Below, piece after piece: positions 52,469 to 61,378 of a stretch of 64,000 bases of DNA. The stretch is from assembly GCA_050250395.1 (NCBI GenBank), contig JBFWOQ010000002.1:124001-188000 (forward strand), read 5' to 3'. The first letter of the stretch is position 1. Each line of letters starts with the position of its first letter. Source of the stretch: JAGPUQ01 sp050250395. GTDB lineage: Bacteria; Pseudomonadota; Gammaproteobacteria; Pseudomonadales; Porticoccaceae. A model generated the notes under the pieces. That model had not been told where the DNA came from and ran no database searches. It saw only the letters and a program-made list of their open reading frames with translations. Both the position numbers and the translations under genes were made by a program.

Positions 52469-53584
52469 TCAGCTCCGCTTGCGCAGCCAGGCCGCCGGGT
52501 CCAGGGTCTTTCCGCCATGCCGGATCTCGAAATAGAGCGCGCTGCGCTCTAGGCCGCCGCTCGATCCGGCGTGGGCAATCACCTCGCCGCTCCGTACCCG
52601 CGCACCGGTACCCTTGAGCAAAGCCTGATTGTGCGCGTACAAGCTGAGATAACCACCGCCGTGATCGATGATGAGAAGTTGTCCGTGACCGCGCAGATAG
52701 TCCGCGAACGCCACGGTGCCGGCGTGGATGGCGTGAACGTCGCTGCCCTCCGGGACGTCGATCATCCAGCCGGTCCAGGGTAATGCGCTCGCACGACTGG
52801 CGCCGAACCGATTGCGCGGCTTGCCATTTACCGGCCACGGGAGTTTCCCGGCCTGCTGCGCAAAGGGACCGTCGCCGTTCGGGTTGGTGCCGCGGGCGAG
52901 CTGATCGAGTACCTCCCGCAGACGCCGTTCCTCCGCCTTCAGCTGAGTCAGCCGCGTGCGTTCATCCTTCAGCTCGCGCGCGAGTGCCGCCATGGCCTCG
53001 CGCCGTCCGGCCTGCTGTGCTTGCTGCTGACGCAAGACATCGTTCAGGGCAACGCGGTCGGCCTCCAGCTGCGACTGGCGCGCCGCCACGGCGGCGGTGG
53101 CGGCGTCAAGCTCCTGAAGGCTGGTCCGGTAGCGCGTGAGCTGCCCGGCGCGCGCGGCAAGGAAACGACCGTAATAGGCCGTCATGCGGTGAGCCTGCTG
53201 GGGATCCTCCATGTTGAGCAGCATTTTCAGGGGTTCGTTGTGCCCGAGCCGGTAAGCCAGCGCGGCGTCGGTGGCGAGGCGCTGTAGTTGTTGTGCCGCG
53301 GTCTGCTGGAGCGCCGCCCGCTGCTGGCCGAGCGCGCTCAGTTCCGCCTCGCCGGCGGCGACGCGCCGGGCGAGGTGGGTGTGGCGCTCGTGCAGTTCGG
53401 CAAGACGGGTCTCCGCTGTCTGGAGTTGGTCCAGGAGCGCCGTCCGCTGGATGTCGGTTTGTTGAACGCGCTGCTCGCGAGCGCCGATCTCGCCGCGCAG
53501 TTTCTGCAATTTGCCGGCAGCGTCCCCGGCGCCCGCGCCGGCGGCGAGGCCGGCAAGGCACCAGGCGAGGACAATGCGTTTCAC
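52469..53584 (-). CDS. envC: Murein hydrolase activator EnvC
   Basis: Periplasmic activator of septal amidases. 371 residues: a signal peptide (IVLAWCLAGLAAGAGAG), two long coiled coils (about 30-250) and a C-terminal LytM domain (VPEGSDVHAIHAGTVAFADY, HGGGYLSLYAHNQ). The LytM active site is degenerate: the HxH strand reads SALYFEIRHG, with Tyr where active enzymes have His. The GTG start at 53584 overlaps the gpmI stop (GTGA). Confidence 0.93.
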   Translation of the reverse strand: MKRIVLAWCLAGLAAGAGAGDAAGKLQKLRGEIGAREQRVQQTDIQRTALLDQLQTAETRLAELHERHTHLARRVAAGEAELSALGQQRAALQQTAAQQLQRLATDAALAYRLGHNEPLKMLLNMEDPQQAHRMTAYYGRFLAARAGQLTRYRTSLQELDAATAAVAARQSQLEADRVALNDVLRQQQAQQAGRREAMAALARELKDERTRLTQLKAEERRLREVLDQLARGTNPNGDGPFAQQAGKLPWPVNGKPRNRFGASRASALPWTGWMIDVPEGSDVHAIHAGTVAFADYLRGHGQLLIIDHGGGYLSLYAHNQALLKGTGARVRSGEVIAHAGSSGGLERSALYFEIRHGGKTLDPAAWLRKRS

Positions 53585-55155
53585 CCCCGCGCTCGCGCGC
53601 TCCGGGGTGTGCCGGAATCCGCGGCCAGCAGCGAGTGGCCTGTCATTTCCATCGGCGGCGGGAGGTCCATCAGCGACAGCAGGGTCGGTGCGACATCGGC
53701 CAGCGTGCCGCCCGTGGCCAGGGCGATGTTCCGGGGACCCACATAGACCAGGGGCACCGGCAGCGAGGTGTGGGAGGTCAGCGGCTGGCCGTTTTCCTCC
53801 ATCAGCTCCAGGTTGCCGTGATCGGCGGTGATCAGGCATTGGCCCTGGACCGTCTCCAGCGCGGCGACAATACGTCCGATACAGAGGTCGACGGCTTCTG
53901 CAGCCCGTACGGCGGCGGCAATAATCCCGGTATGGCCGACCATGTCGCCGTTGGCAAAATTGCACACGATCAAGTCAAAACGGCGTTCGACGATGGCTTC
54001 GACGAGCCGGTCGGTAATCTCGAACGCGCTCATTTCGGGTTTGAGGTCATAGGTCGCCACCTGCGGCGACGGGATCAGGATGCGCTCCTCCCCCGGATAG
54101 CAGGCTTCGCGACCGCCGCTGAAAAAGAAGGTCACATGGGCGTATTTCTCGGTCTCCGCGATGCGGAGTTGGGTCTTCCCCAGGTTAGCCAGGTATTCGC
54201 CCAGGGTGTTGGTGAGAGACACCGGTGGAAAGGCACAGTGCACCGGCAAGCCGGCTTCGTACTCCGTGGTGGTGACAAAATCGCTCACCTTCGGCCACTG
54301 CTTGCGCGCGAATCCGGAAAAACCCGGTTCGACCAGCGCCTGGGTGAGCTGGCGCGCGCGGTCGGGCCGGAAATTCATGAAGATCACCACGTCGCCCGTG
54401 CGAATCGGCGCAGCCGCTTCATCTGGGCCTTGTACCAGCGTGGGCTGCACGAATTCGTCGTTTTCGTCACGCGCGTAAGCGGCGTGCAGCGCGCTGATCG
54501 GATCGGCTTCCCGAAACGGCGCCGTTGCCGCAGTCAGCATGTCGTAGGCGCGCTCGGTACGATCCCAGCGGTTGTCCCGATCCATGGCGTAGTAGCGGCC
54601 GCAGATCGACGCGATGCGGCCGCAGCCGAGCGCCGCAAACAGGGTCTGGGTGCGTTGCAGGGAGGCTTCGGCACTGCGTGGCGGCGTGTCCCGGCCATCC
54701 AGGAAGGCGTGCAGATAAACCTGTTCCGCGCCACGTTTGGCCGCCAGCGCAACGGCGGCCCGAAGGTGCTCTTCGTGGCTGTGGACGCCTCCCGGAGACA
54801 ACAGCCCCAGCACATGCACCGCGCCGCCTGCCGCGATGGCGCGCTCGATCGCCGCGCCATAGACCGGGTTGGCGTCGAACTCGCCATTGGCGAGCGCGGC
54901 ATTGATGCGGGTGAAGTTCTGGTACAGAACCCGGCCGGCGCCCAGGGTCATGTGGCCGACTTCCGAGTTGCCCATCTGGCCCTCGGGTAACCCGACGTCG
55001 AGACCGGAGCCCGAAACCAGGGTATGGGGGCATCGCGACCAGAGCCCATTCCAGACCGGGATGCGCGCCGCGCGCAGCGCGTTATGATCGCTGGCTTCAC
55101 TGTGTCCCCAGCCGTCGAGAATCAGCAAAACGGTGGGGCGTTTGCCATTTTCCAT
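53581..55155 (-). CDS. gpmI: Phosphoglycerate mutase, cofactor-independent
   Basis: Manganese-dependent glycolytic mutase. 524 residues. Metal site ILDGWGHSE and the phosphoserine nucleophile in MGNSEVGHMTLGAGRV. Other blocks include NFANGDMVGHTG and ADHGNLELM. Coupled to envC by a 4-nt overlap. Divergent from yibN. Confidence 0.98.
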   Translation of the reverse strand: MENGKRPTVLLILDGWGHSEASDHNALRAARIPVWNGLWSRCPHTLVSGSGLDVGLPEGQMGNSEVGHMTLGAGRVLYQNFTRINAALANGEFDANPVYGAAIERAIAAGGAVHVLGLLSPGGVHSHEEHLRAAVALAAKRGAEQVYLHAFLDGRDTPPRSAEASLQRTQTLFAALGCGRIASICGRYYAMDRDNRWDRTERAYDMLTAATAPFREADPISALHAAYARDENDEFVQPTLVQGPDEAAAPIRTGDVVIFMNFRPDRARQLTQALVEPGFSGFARKQWPKVSDFVTTTEYEAGLPVHCAFPPVSLTNTLGEYLANLGKTQLRIAETEKYAHVTFFFSGGREACYPGEERILIPSPQVATYDLKPEMSAFEITDRLVEAIVERRFDLIVCNFANGDMVGHTGIIAAAVRAAEAVDLCIGRIVAALETVQGQCLITADHGNLELMEENGQPLTSHTSLPVPLVYVGPRNIALATGGTLADVAPTLLSLMDLPPPMEMTGHSLLAADSGTPRSARARG

Positions 55156-55274
55156 CTGCGGGATACTGCCCTGTGAGGGATGGTGGAAAAGGGCATCATG
55201 GTACTGGCTCGGGATGGGAAAAACTATTTGGCCAGGAGGCCGCGACGGAAACAGCGGGGTGCGAAGTGCCTGTG

Positions 55275-55307
55275 TATACTACGCCGCCGTTGAGTCGACG
55301 GCGGCGT
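55275..55307 (+). promoter_or_regulatory. yibN promoter -10 with an adjacent perfect palindrome
   Basis: TATACT (55275-55280) is followed immediately by a 10-bp perfect inverted repeat ACGCCGCCGT/ACGGCGGCGT with a 7-nt loop (55281-55307), ending 3 nt before the GAGG Shine-Dalgarno. The expected start of transcription lies inside it, so it could be an operator or a 5'-end hairpin that shields the ribosome-binding site. Confidence 0.55.
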
Positions 55308-55320
55308 AACGAGGTTGCGG

Positions 55321-55731
55321 GTGGCTAATTTTCTGGTGTTCATCAGCGAGCAGTGGCTTCTGGTCAGCCTGTTTCTGGCGCTGGTCTACCTGTTCGCGGT
55401 GACGGAACACTACAAGGCCGGGAAGCAGTTGTCGGTGCATGATGTCACGCGCCTGCTCAACGCCGGCGAGGCCCTGCTGGTCGATATTCGCGACGCCAAA
55501 GAGTATCAGTCCGGGCATATCAATCTGGCGATCAACATCCCCTTTGCCCAGCTCAATACGCGCCTGGCCGAACTGGAGTCCGCACGCGAGCGCGTCGTGA
55601 TTGTCGTCGACAAGCTCGGGCAGCAGGCAGCGGGCGCGGGACGCACCTTGCGACGCGCAGGCTTCAAGGTACAGCGTTTGCGCGGCGGCATGGCCGAGTG
55701 GCAGGGCCAGAGCCTGCCGGTGGTGTCCTGA
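55321..55731 (+). CDS. yibN: Rhodanese-domain membrane protein YibN
   Basis: 136 residues: one N-terminal membrane helix (FISEQWLLVSLFLALVYLFAV) and a cytoplasmic rhodanese domain. The segment that would hold the catalytic cysteine reads VVIVVDKLGQQAAGAG, with no Cys, so sulfurtransferase activity is unlikely. The GTG start at 55321 fits the GAGG at 55311-55314 better than the TTG at 55315. The yibN-grxC-secB order is conserved in gammaproteobacteria. Confidence 0.9.
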   Translation: MANFLVFISEQWLLVSLFLALVYLFAVTEHYKAGKQLSVHDVTRLLNAGEALLVDIRDAKEYQSGHINLAINIPFAQLNTRLAELESARERVVIVVDKLGQQAAGAGRTLRRAGFKVQRLRGGMAEWQGQSLPVVS

Positions 55732-56042
55732 TGCCCTCCGTGGTGCTCTACGGTACCCGCATCTGCCCCTACTGTGTCGGGGCGCGCCGGTTCCTGCGCC
55801 AGCGGGGCGTGGCATTCGAGGATATCGCGGTCGACGGCAACGCGGCCCTGCGCCGCGCGGTGGAAGATCGCAGCGGCCGTGATACCGTCCCGCAAATCTG
55901 GATTGACGATTATCACGTCGGCGGGTTTACCGATCTGCTGGCGCTCGAACGCCAGGGTGTGCTCGACGAGCTGCTGGCGCAGCCATCAACCGCCGTCGCC
56001 CCAACACTTGTGGAGAACCCGAAGCATGACATCCGACAGTAA
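55731..56042 (+). CDS. grxC: Glutaredoxin 3
   Basis: Dithiol glutaredoxin. 103 residues with the active site CPYC in TRICPYCVGARRF, then VPQIWIDDYHVGG. The ATG overlaps the yibN stop by 1 nt. The C-terminus runs 17 nt into secB. It has a longer tail than E. coli glutaredoxin 3 (83 residues). Confidence 0.96.
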   Translation: MPSVVLYGTRICPYCVGARRFLRQRGVAFEDIAVDGNAALRRAVEDRSGRDTVPQIWIDDYHVGGFTDLLALERQGVLDELLAQPSTAVAPTLVENPKHDIRQ

Positions 56043-56508
56043 CGCCAGCACCGGAAACCCCGCCGCAAATCGCGGTCCCCAGATGGCCATTCAACGGATC
56101 TACGTCAAGGACATGTCGTTCGAAGCCCCCGCCGGTCCCGATGTGTTCACGCGGCAAGGACAGGCGCAGGCGGCACAGGAAATGGGCGTCGGCGTGCGCC
56201 GGTTGGAGCCGGATCGCTATGAGGTGATGTTGACCTTGACGGTCACCCTGAAGGATGGGGAGCAGACGCTGTATCTGGTCGAAATTCATCAGGCGGGCGT
56301 GTTCATGATTTCCGGCATGGGGGAGGCGGAGTTGGCCCAGGTGCTGAACATTCATTGCCCGACGGCGCTCTTTCCCTATGCGCGCGAGGCGGTGGACAGC
56401 GCCGTGCTTCGTGGCGGGTTTCCGCCACTGTTGCTGCCCCCGGTCAACTTCCGTGGGCTGTACCGCCAGGCCGCTGCCCAGCGCGCCGCAGCCGGAACCG
56501 CCGGGTAG
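56026..56508 (+). CDS. secB: Protein-export chaperone SecB
   Basis: Tetrameric chaperone that holds precursors for SecA. 160 residues. Family blocks IQRIYVKDMSFEAP, LVEIHQAGVFMISG, LFPYAREAVDSAVLRGGFPP and LLPPVNFRGLY. The ATG at 56026 overlaps grxC. Convergent with ntrC. Confidence 0.97.
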   Translation: MTSDSNASTGNPAANRGPQMAIQRIYVKDMSFEAPAGPDVFTRQGQAQAAQEMGVGVRRLEPDRYEVMLTLTVTLKDGEQTLYLVEIHQAGVFMISGMGEAELAQVLNIHCPTALFPYAREAVDSAVLRGGFPPLLLPPVNFRGLYRQAAAQRAAAGTAG

Positions 56509-56519
56509 CAATCCTCCGG

Positions 56520-56554
56520 GGCCTGACGGAGGACCTCTGCGGTCCGGTCAGGCC
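56520..56554. terminator. Hairpin between convergent secB and ntrC
   Basis: An 8-bp stem GGCCTGAC/GTCAGGCC and an inner 5-bp stem GGACC/GGTCC separated by a small internal loop. It spans the ntrC stop codon. There is no T-tract, so it is a probable but weak bidirectional terminator. Confidence 0.45.
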
Positions 56555-57966
56555 TCGCTGTCACGATCATCCGCAATCCCCAGTTCCTGTATTTTCCGGG
56601 TCAGCGTGTTGCGCCCCCAGCCCAGCAGTTCGGCGGCATCGCGCTTGCGGCCGGCGGTGTACTCGAGCGCGGTCTCGATCGCGGCGCGCTCGAACGCGGG
56701 CGTCGCCGTGGCCAGGATGTCGTGTGCCCCGCTGGCAAGCTGGCTAGCGATCCAGCGCCGCAATGACTGCTCCCAGTCGCCTGCGGGACGGGGGCTCGGC
56801 GTGTCGATGGCAAGCAGTTCGGGCGGGAGGTCGGATTTAAGCACCTCGCGTCCCGCCGCCATCACCGTCAGCCAGCGGCAGGTGTTCTCCAGTTGCCGCA
56901 CGTTACCCGGCCAGGGCAGGCTGCACAGGTACGCAGAGGCTTCCGGGGACAGTATTTTGGGCTCGACATTGAGCTCCTCGGCAGACGTCTTGAAGAAGTG
57001 CTGCATGAGTTGCGGAAGGTCTTCGCGACGATCCGACAGCCGCGGCAGATGGATGCGAATCACGTTCAGACGATGGAACAAGTCCTCGCGAAACCGGTGT
57101 TCGCCCACCAGGATTTCGAGGTTCTGGTGGGTGGCGGCGATGATCCGGACATCGACCTTGATGGGGGTGTGGCCGCCGACGCGATAGAACTCGCGGTCCG
57201 CCAGCACGCGCAGCAGGCGGGTTTGCGCTTCCGCCGGCATGTCGCCGATTTCATCCAGGAACAAAGTGCCGCCATCGGCTTGCTCGAAGCGCCCCACGCG
57301 GCGTTGGGCCGCTCCCGTGAAGGCCCCCTTCTCGTGGCCGAATAGCTCCGACTCAATCAAATCGTGGGGAATCGCTGCCATGTTCAGTGCGATGAACGGC
57401 TGTTCCCGGCGCGGGCTGTGGCGATGGAGTGCCCGCGCGACCAGCTCCTTGCCGGTGCCGGATTCACCGTTGATCAACACCGTGATGTTCGAATGAGAGA
57501 GGCGGCCGATGGCGCGGAAGACTTCCTGCATCGCCGGCGCTTCGCCGATGATTTCCTTGGAGACCTCGGCTTCCATCGGTTTCGCGGCCGTGCTTTTCTC
57601 CCGCGCATATTCGATCGCGCGACGGGTTACCGAGACCAACTCGTCGATATTGAACGGCTTGGGCAGGTATTCGAAGGCGCCGCCCTGATATGCCGCCACC
57701 GCGCTGTCGAGATCGGAGTGCGCCGTGGTGATGATCACCGGCATGGCGGGATTTTCCCGGCGCAACCGATCGAGCAGTTCGAGGCCACTCATGCCCGGCA
57801 TGCGGATGTCGCTGATCAGGGTATCGGGCAGGCCGCGCTCCAGACGTTTGAGAACGCTTGGGGCATCCTCGAAGCACTCCACCGCCATGTCCGCCTTTTC
57901 GAGCGCGCGCTCCATTACCCAGCGGATGGACTTGTCGTCGTCAACGATCCAGATTGTCGGTTTCAT
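56548..57966 (-). CDS. ntrC: Nitrogen regulation response regulator NtrC
   Basis: Sigma-54 activator switched on by NtrB under nitrogen limitation. 472 residues: receiver domain with the phospho-Asp in ISDIRMPGMSG, AAA+ domain with GESGTGKELVARALH, sigma-54 contact loop ELFGHEKGAFTGA, and a C-terminal helix-turn-helix (AELLGWGRNTLTRKIQEL). ATG at 57966 is 26 nt inside ntrB. Likely targets in this window are the NtrC boxes at 59183, 61626 and 61656. Confidence 0.97.
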   Translation of the reverse strand: MKPTIWIVDDDKSIRWVMERALEKADMAVECFEDAPSVLKRLERGLPDTLISDIRMPGMSGLELLDRLRRENPAMPVIITTAHSDLDSAVAAYQGGAFEYLPKPFNIDELVSVTRRAIEYAREKSTAAKPMEAEVSKEIIGEAPAMQEVFRAIGRLSHSNITVLINGESGTGKELVARALHRHSPRREQPFIALNMAAIPHDLIESELFGHEKGAFTGAAQRRVGRFEQADGGTLFLDEIGDMPAEAQTRLLRVLADREFYRVGGHTPIKVDVRIIAATHQNLEILVGEHRFREDLFHRLNVIRIHLPRLSDRREDLPQLMQHFFKTSAEELNVEPKILSPEASAYLCSLPWPGNVRQLENTCRWLTVMAAGREVLKSDLPPELLAIDTPSPRPAGDWEQSLRRWIASQLASGAHDILATATPAFERAAIETALEYTAGRKRDAAELLGWGRNTLTRKIQELGIADDRDSEA

Positions 57967-59071
57967 GCAGCGCTCCGCGCGTTGATTGGATGGGCAGATA
58001 AATCGAGAACCGGGTATGACCCGGTGCGCTGTCGCATTCAATGAGGCCTCGATGGAGTTGAATGGCGGACTGTGCAATGGGCAGCCCCAGGCCGGTGCCG
58101 TTGGGGCGCCCGCTGACCATCGGATAGAAGATGCGGTCGCTGATCTCCTCGGGCACACCCGTACCGTTGTCGATGACATCGAGCCGACAGACGATGCGGT
58201 GCCGGTGCCCCCCGATGGTGAAATGATTGACCACACGGGTGCGCAGAATCACGCAGGCGCTGCCGTCGGCGATGCGTCCCGCGGCCTCCACGGCCTGCAT
58301 GGCATTGCGAACCAGATTCAATGTTGCCTGTATCAGCTTGCCGCGATCGGCGTTGATGTCCGGGATACTGGGATCGTACTCGCGCTGGATGCGCAATTGC
58401 CCGCCGGTCTCGGCCTCGACCAGGGCGGCTACCCGCTCGGTGATTTCGTGGATGTTGATCGGGGCCAGCTGAGCCGGTTGCGAGGGACCGAGCAGGCGAT
58501 CCACCAACTGCCGCAGCCGTTCGGTTTCGGCGATGATGATATCGGTGTATTCCCGCAGGTCGTCGCGGGCCAGCTCCTGGGCCAGCAACTGGGAGGCGCC
58601 CAGGATGCCGCCCAGCGGGTTCTTGATCTCGTGCGCCAAGCCGCGGATCAGGTTGCGCGAGGTGTCGTTCGCGGACAGCAGAGCGCGTTCCCGGCCGATC
58701 CGCAGGCTGCGATCCATGGGCTGTATTTCAACCAGTAGCAGTGCTTCCGCTGTGCGCTGAATGGGCGACACCGTGTAATCCACCGTGATTTCGCGCCCAT
58801 CGACCAGCATCAGTTTGACCGTGCGCTCGGTATAGGGCTGCTGCTCGTCCAGTGCTTGTTGCAGCAACGCGCGTCGAGGCGCGGGCTCGGCAAAACAGCT
58901 GACGAACTGCGCGCCGCGCAACCGGCTCGCGCTCGCTTCAAGCAGGGTTTCGGCCGCTGTGTTCAGATACTGGACAAGCAGGTTCGCGTCCAGCACCAGG
59001 ACGGCGGTTTTCAGGTTGTCCAGCAACAGAGGTTCGGGTGTCGGCAGGAGAATGCTCTGGCTTATCGGCAT
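57941..59071 (-). CDS. ntrB: Nitrogen regulation sensor kinase NtrB
   Basis: Soluble kinase/phosphatase for NtrC, controlled by PII. 376 residues: PAS domain (NLKTAVLVLDANLLVQYLN), the H-box GLAHEIKNPLGGILGAS, and an ATPase domain with NLVRNAMQA and NGTGVPEEI. No membrane segment. ATG at 59071 with GAGG 7 nt upstream. A sigma-54-type promoter is only 28 bp before the start codon. Confidence 0.97.
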   Translation of the reverse strand: MPISQSILLPTPEPLLLDNLKTAVLVLDANLLVQYLNTAAETLLEASASRLRGAQFVSCFAEPAPRRALLQQALDEQQPYTERTVKLMLVDGREITVDYTVSPIQRTAEALLLVEIQPMDRSLRIGRERALLSANDTSRNLIRGLAHEIKNPLGGILGASQLLAQELARDDLREYTDIIIAETERLRQLVDRLLGPSQPAQLAPINIHEITERVAALVEAETGGQLRIQREYDPSIPDINADRGKLIQATLNLVRNAMQAVEAAGRIADGSACVILRTRVVNHFTIGGHRHRIVCRLDVIDNGTGVPEEISDRIFYPMVSGRPNGTGLGLPIAQSAIQLHRGLIECDSAPGHTRFSIYLPIQSTRGALHETDNLDR

Positions 59072-59098
59072 TTGGCCACCTCGGGTAGCCTACGAAAC

Positions 59099-59114
59099 AG
59101 CAAGTATTGGGCCA
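59099..59114 (-). promoter_or_regulatory. Sigma-54-type promoter of ntrBC
   Basis: TGGCCCAATACTTGCT on the minus strand: the -24/-12 pattern TGGCAC-N5-TTGC with one mismatch and exact GG-to-GC spacing of 10 bp. The start would be near 59088, leaving a 17-nt leader with GAGG before the ntrB ATG. A TATTGG-G-CCAATA palindrome (59105-59117) overlaps it. Confidence 0.65.
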
Positions 59115-59182
59115 ATATCATGGCAATTCGTTCAGGCCGCACCGACGTGTGCCCGATCACAGGTGCCCTGCTCGAAGCAACC

Positions 59183-59197
59183 GCACCAGGCCGGTGC
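59183..59197. promoter_or_regulatory. NtrC box upstream of ntrB
   Basis: GCACCAGGCCGGTGC fits the NtrC consensus GCACC-N5-GGTGC exactly, and flanking C/G pairs extend the palindrome to 59181-59199. Its centre is about 100 bp upstream of the predicted sigma-54 start of ntrBC. A less perfect GCAC-N6-GTGC lies at 59139-59152. Confidence 0.7.
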
Positions 59198-59210
59198 GGT
59201 ACGTGGCGGG

Positions 59211-59825
59211 TCAGCGCTTGATGGAGGAGGGGCTCTTCACGGAGCGGCGTTTGACATGGATTACTACGCTGTTGCTCTGCGCCATCCGGACGCCGTTGGC
59301 GTCGACGACGGTTGCATGAATCGATCTGCTGCCCCGATAAAGGTCGCTCAGGGTGATGGCGGTGGTGGCCGCCGCCGGCCCCTGGGGCTCATTGTCGAGG
59401 TAAAACTGGATCCTGTGGCCGGGTTGCAATACGGGCTCCAGCTGGAGCTGCACCATGACGTTGAGCTGTCCCGGCGGTATCGTGCTGTCGTTGACAGGGC
59501 TGGTGATCTCGATCCGGGTATAGGTTACCGCCGACTCTGCCGCGGGCGCGTCTGCCTTGCGCACATCTGTCTTGCGCACATCCATGGCGGGCTGCGTGTT
59601 TACCCCCTTGAGGATGACCGCTTCGGCGGCGCCATCCTTGGGTGGCGTGTCGGTGTAGGACACCTTCCCTTGTGCGTCGATGACACGATAGACGGTCTGA
59701 TCGGCGCCGATGGCGAGCGTAGTGCAACTCAGGATCGCACAACAGACCATGGCGATCCGGCGCAGGGCGTGGATGGTATGGGGGCGGCGTCCGACCCTGG
59801 TGGCTGCTGGCGCGAGAGGAGCCAT
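59211..59825 (-). CDS. DUF4124-domain secreted protein
   Basis: 204 residues with a signal peptide region and a DUF4124 core (VYRVIDAQGKVSYTDTPP). The middle has a short tandem motif DVRKTDVRKAD encoded by a 15-bp duplication at 59552-59581. The C-terminal part is a probable beta-sandwich (ITSPVNDSTIPPGQLNVMVQ). A gene of this kind between glnA and ntrB is common in gammaproteobacteria; its function is unknown. ATG at 59825 has GGGAG upstream; an internal ATG at 59750 would start closer to the signal peptide. Confidence 0.85.
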   Translation of the reverse strand: MAPLAPAATRVGRRPHTIHALRRIAMVCCAILSCTTLAIGADQTVYRVIDAQGKVSYTDTPPKDGAAEAVILKGVNTQPAMDVRKTDVRKADAPAAESAVTYTRIEITSPVNDSTIPPGQLNVMVQLQLEPVLQPGHRIQFYLDNEPQGPAAATTAITLSDLYRGSRSIHATVVDANGVRMAQSNSVVIHVKRRSVKSPSSIKR

Positions 59826-59877
59826 GGTCCCGTACTCCCTGCTTGGACAGGATGAGGTCGAGCCCGATTATAGTCCG

Positions 59878-59910
59878 AAAAAAAAGCCCGGCAGGGTAGC
59901 CGGGCTTTTT
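59878..59910 (-). terminator. Intrinsic terminator of glnA (bidirectional)
   Basis: Stem GCCCGGC/GCCGGGC with a 6-nt loop, flanked by an A-run on one side and a T-run on the other, so it works in both directions. It lies 40 nt past the glnA stop codon and separates glnA from the DUF4124 gene, suggesting ntrBC has its own promoter. Confidence 0.9.
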
Positions 59911-59950
59911 CAGGCGTTGCAGGGCGCCATGGCGGCAGTGGCCTGGCGCC

Positions 59951-61354
59951 TCAGACGCTGTAATACATGTCGAACTCCACCGGGTGGGTGGTCATGCGCA
60001 GGCGGTCCACCTCGATCTGCTTGAGCTCGATGTAGGCGTCGATCATGTCGTCGTCCATGACGCCGCCGACGGTCAGGAACGCCCGATCGGCGTCGAGCGC
60101 AGCGAGCGCCTGCTCCAGTGAGCCACACACGGTGGGAATCGCCTTGGCTTCCTCGGGGGGCAGGTCGTACAAATCCTTGTCGGCGGCGTCACCGGGATGG
60201 ATCTTGTTCTTGATCCCGTCGAGGCCGGCCATCAGCAGTGCGGTGAAGGCCAGGTAAGGGTTGGCCGCCGGGTCCGGGAAGCGTACTTCGATGCGACGCG
60301 CCTTGGGATTGGCGACAAACGGAATCCGGATCGAGGCAGAGCGGTTGCGCGCCGAGTAGGCGAGCATCACCGGCGCTTCGTAGCCGGGCACCAGACGCTT
60401 GTAGGAGTTTGTGGCCGGATTGCTGAACGCATTGATGGCGCGCGCGTGCTTGATGACTCCGCCGATGTAGAACAGGGCCGTTTCCGACAGGCCTGCATAC
60501 ACGTCGCCGGTAAAGATGTTCTTGCCGTTCTTCGACAGCGACTGGTGGCAGTGCATCCCGGAGCCGTTGTCGCCGACCAGCGGCTTGGGCATGAAGGTCG
60601 CGGTCTTGCCGTAGGCGTGCGCCACGTTGTGGACGCAGTACTTCAGGATCTGGACTTCGTCGGCCTTCTTGGTCAGGGTATTCGGCCCCACGCCGATCTC
60701 GCACTGGCCGGCGGTGGCGACTTCATGGTGATGCACTTCCACCACCAGGCCCATGCCGGTCATGGCATCGCACATGGCGGCGCGCAGGTCGTGCAGGGTA
60801 TCCACCGGCGGTACCGGGAAATAGCCGCCCTTGACGCCGGGGCGATGGCCGCGGTTGCCGGTCGGGAATTCGTGTTCAGACGCCCAGGCGGCCTCTTCCG
60901 AGGCGATTTTGTAAAAGGCGCCGCTCATGCTGGCGCCCCATTTCACTTCGTCGAAAACGAAAAATTCGGGTTCGGGTCCGAACAAAACCGAGTCCGCGAT
61001 GCCGGTGGAGCGCATGTATTCCTGCGCGCGATCGGCGATGGAGCGCGGGTCGCGGTTGTAGCCCTGCATGGTGGTGGGTTCCACGATGTTGCAGCGGATG
61101 ATGACAGTGGCATCGTCGGTGAATGGATCCAGGATCGCCGAGTTGTCATCGGGCATCAGCACCATGTCGGACTCGTTGATGCCTTTCCACCCGGAGATGG
61201 ACGAGCCATCGAACATTTTACCGTCTTCGAAGAAGCTGTCGTTGACCTCGGTGGAGGGGAGGGAAACGTGGTGCTCCTTGCCCTTGGTATCGGTGAAACG
61301 CAGATCAATCCAGCGCGCTTCGCTTTCTTTGATCAACTCCAACGTCTTTGACAT
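59951..61354 (-). CDS. glnA: Glutamine synthetase type I
   Basis: Makes glutamine from glutamate and ammonia. 467 residues, close to E. coli (469). Active-site blocks MFDGSSISGWKGI, GPEPEFFVFD, NGSGMHCHQSL and RIPFVANPKARRIEVRFPDP, and the adenylylation Tyr in KDLYDLPPEEA. ATG at 61354 with GGAG upstream. Expressed from a sigma-54 promoter at 61479 under NtrC boxes. Confidence 0.98.
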   Translation of the reverse strand: MSKTLELIKESEARWIDLRFTDTKGKEHHVSLPSTEVNDSFFEDGKMFDGSSISGWKGINESDMVLMPDDNSAILDPFTDDATVIIRCNIVEPTTMQGYNRDPRSIADRAQEYMRSTGIADSVLFGPEPEFFVFDEVKWGASMSGAFYKIASEEAAWASEHEFPTGNRGHRPGVKGGYFPVPPVDTLHDLRAAMCDAMTGMGLVVEVHHHEVATAGQCEIGVGPNTLTKKADEVQILKYCVHNVAHAYGKTATFMPKPLVGDNGSGMHCHQSLSKNGKNIFTGDVYAGLSETALFYIGGVIKHARAINAFSNPATNSYKRLVPGYEAPVMLAYSARNRSASIRIPFVANPKARRIEVRFPDPAANPYLAFTALLMAGLDGIKNKIHPGDAADKDLYDLPPEEAKAIPTVCGSLEQALAALDADRAFLTVGGVMDDDMIDAYIELKQIEVDRLRMTTHPVEFDMYYSV

Positions 61355-61378
61355 TCTGCTCCTCCAAAGGGATTTTTC

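Noticed and set aside
53293..54990. A 565-residue plus-strand frame opposite gpmI and envC
   Set aside because: Antisense shadow of two conserved genes; no family features.
59139..59152. A second NtrC box upstream of ntrB
   Set aside because: The half-sites GCAC and GTGC are 6 bp apart rather than 7, so it is one base too short for the consensus.
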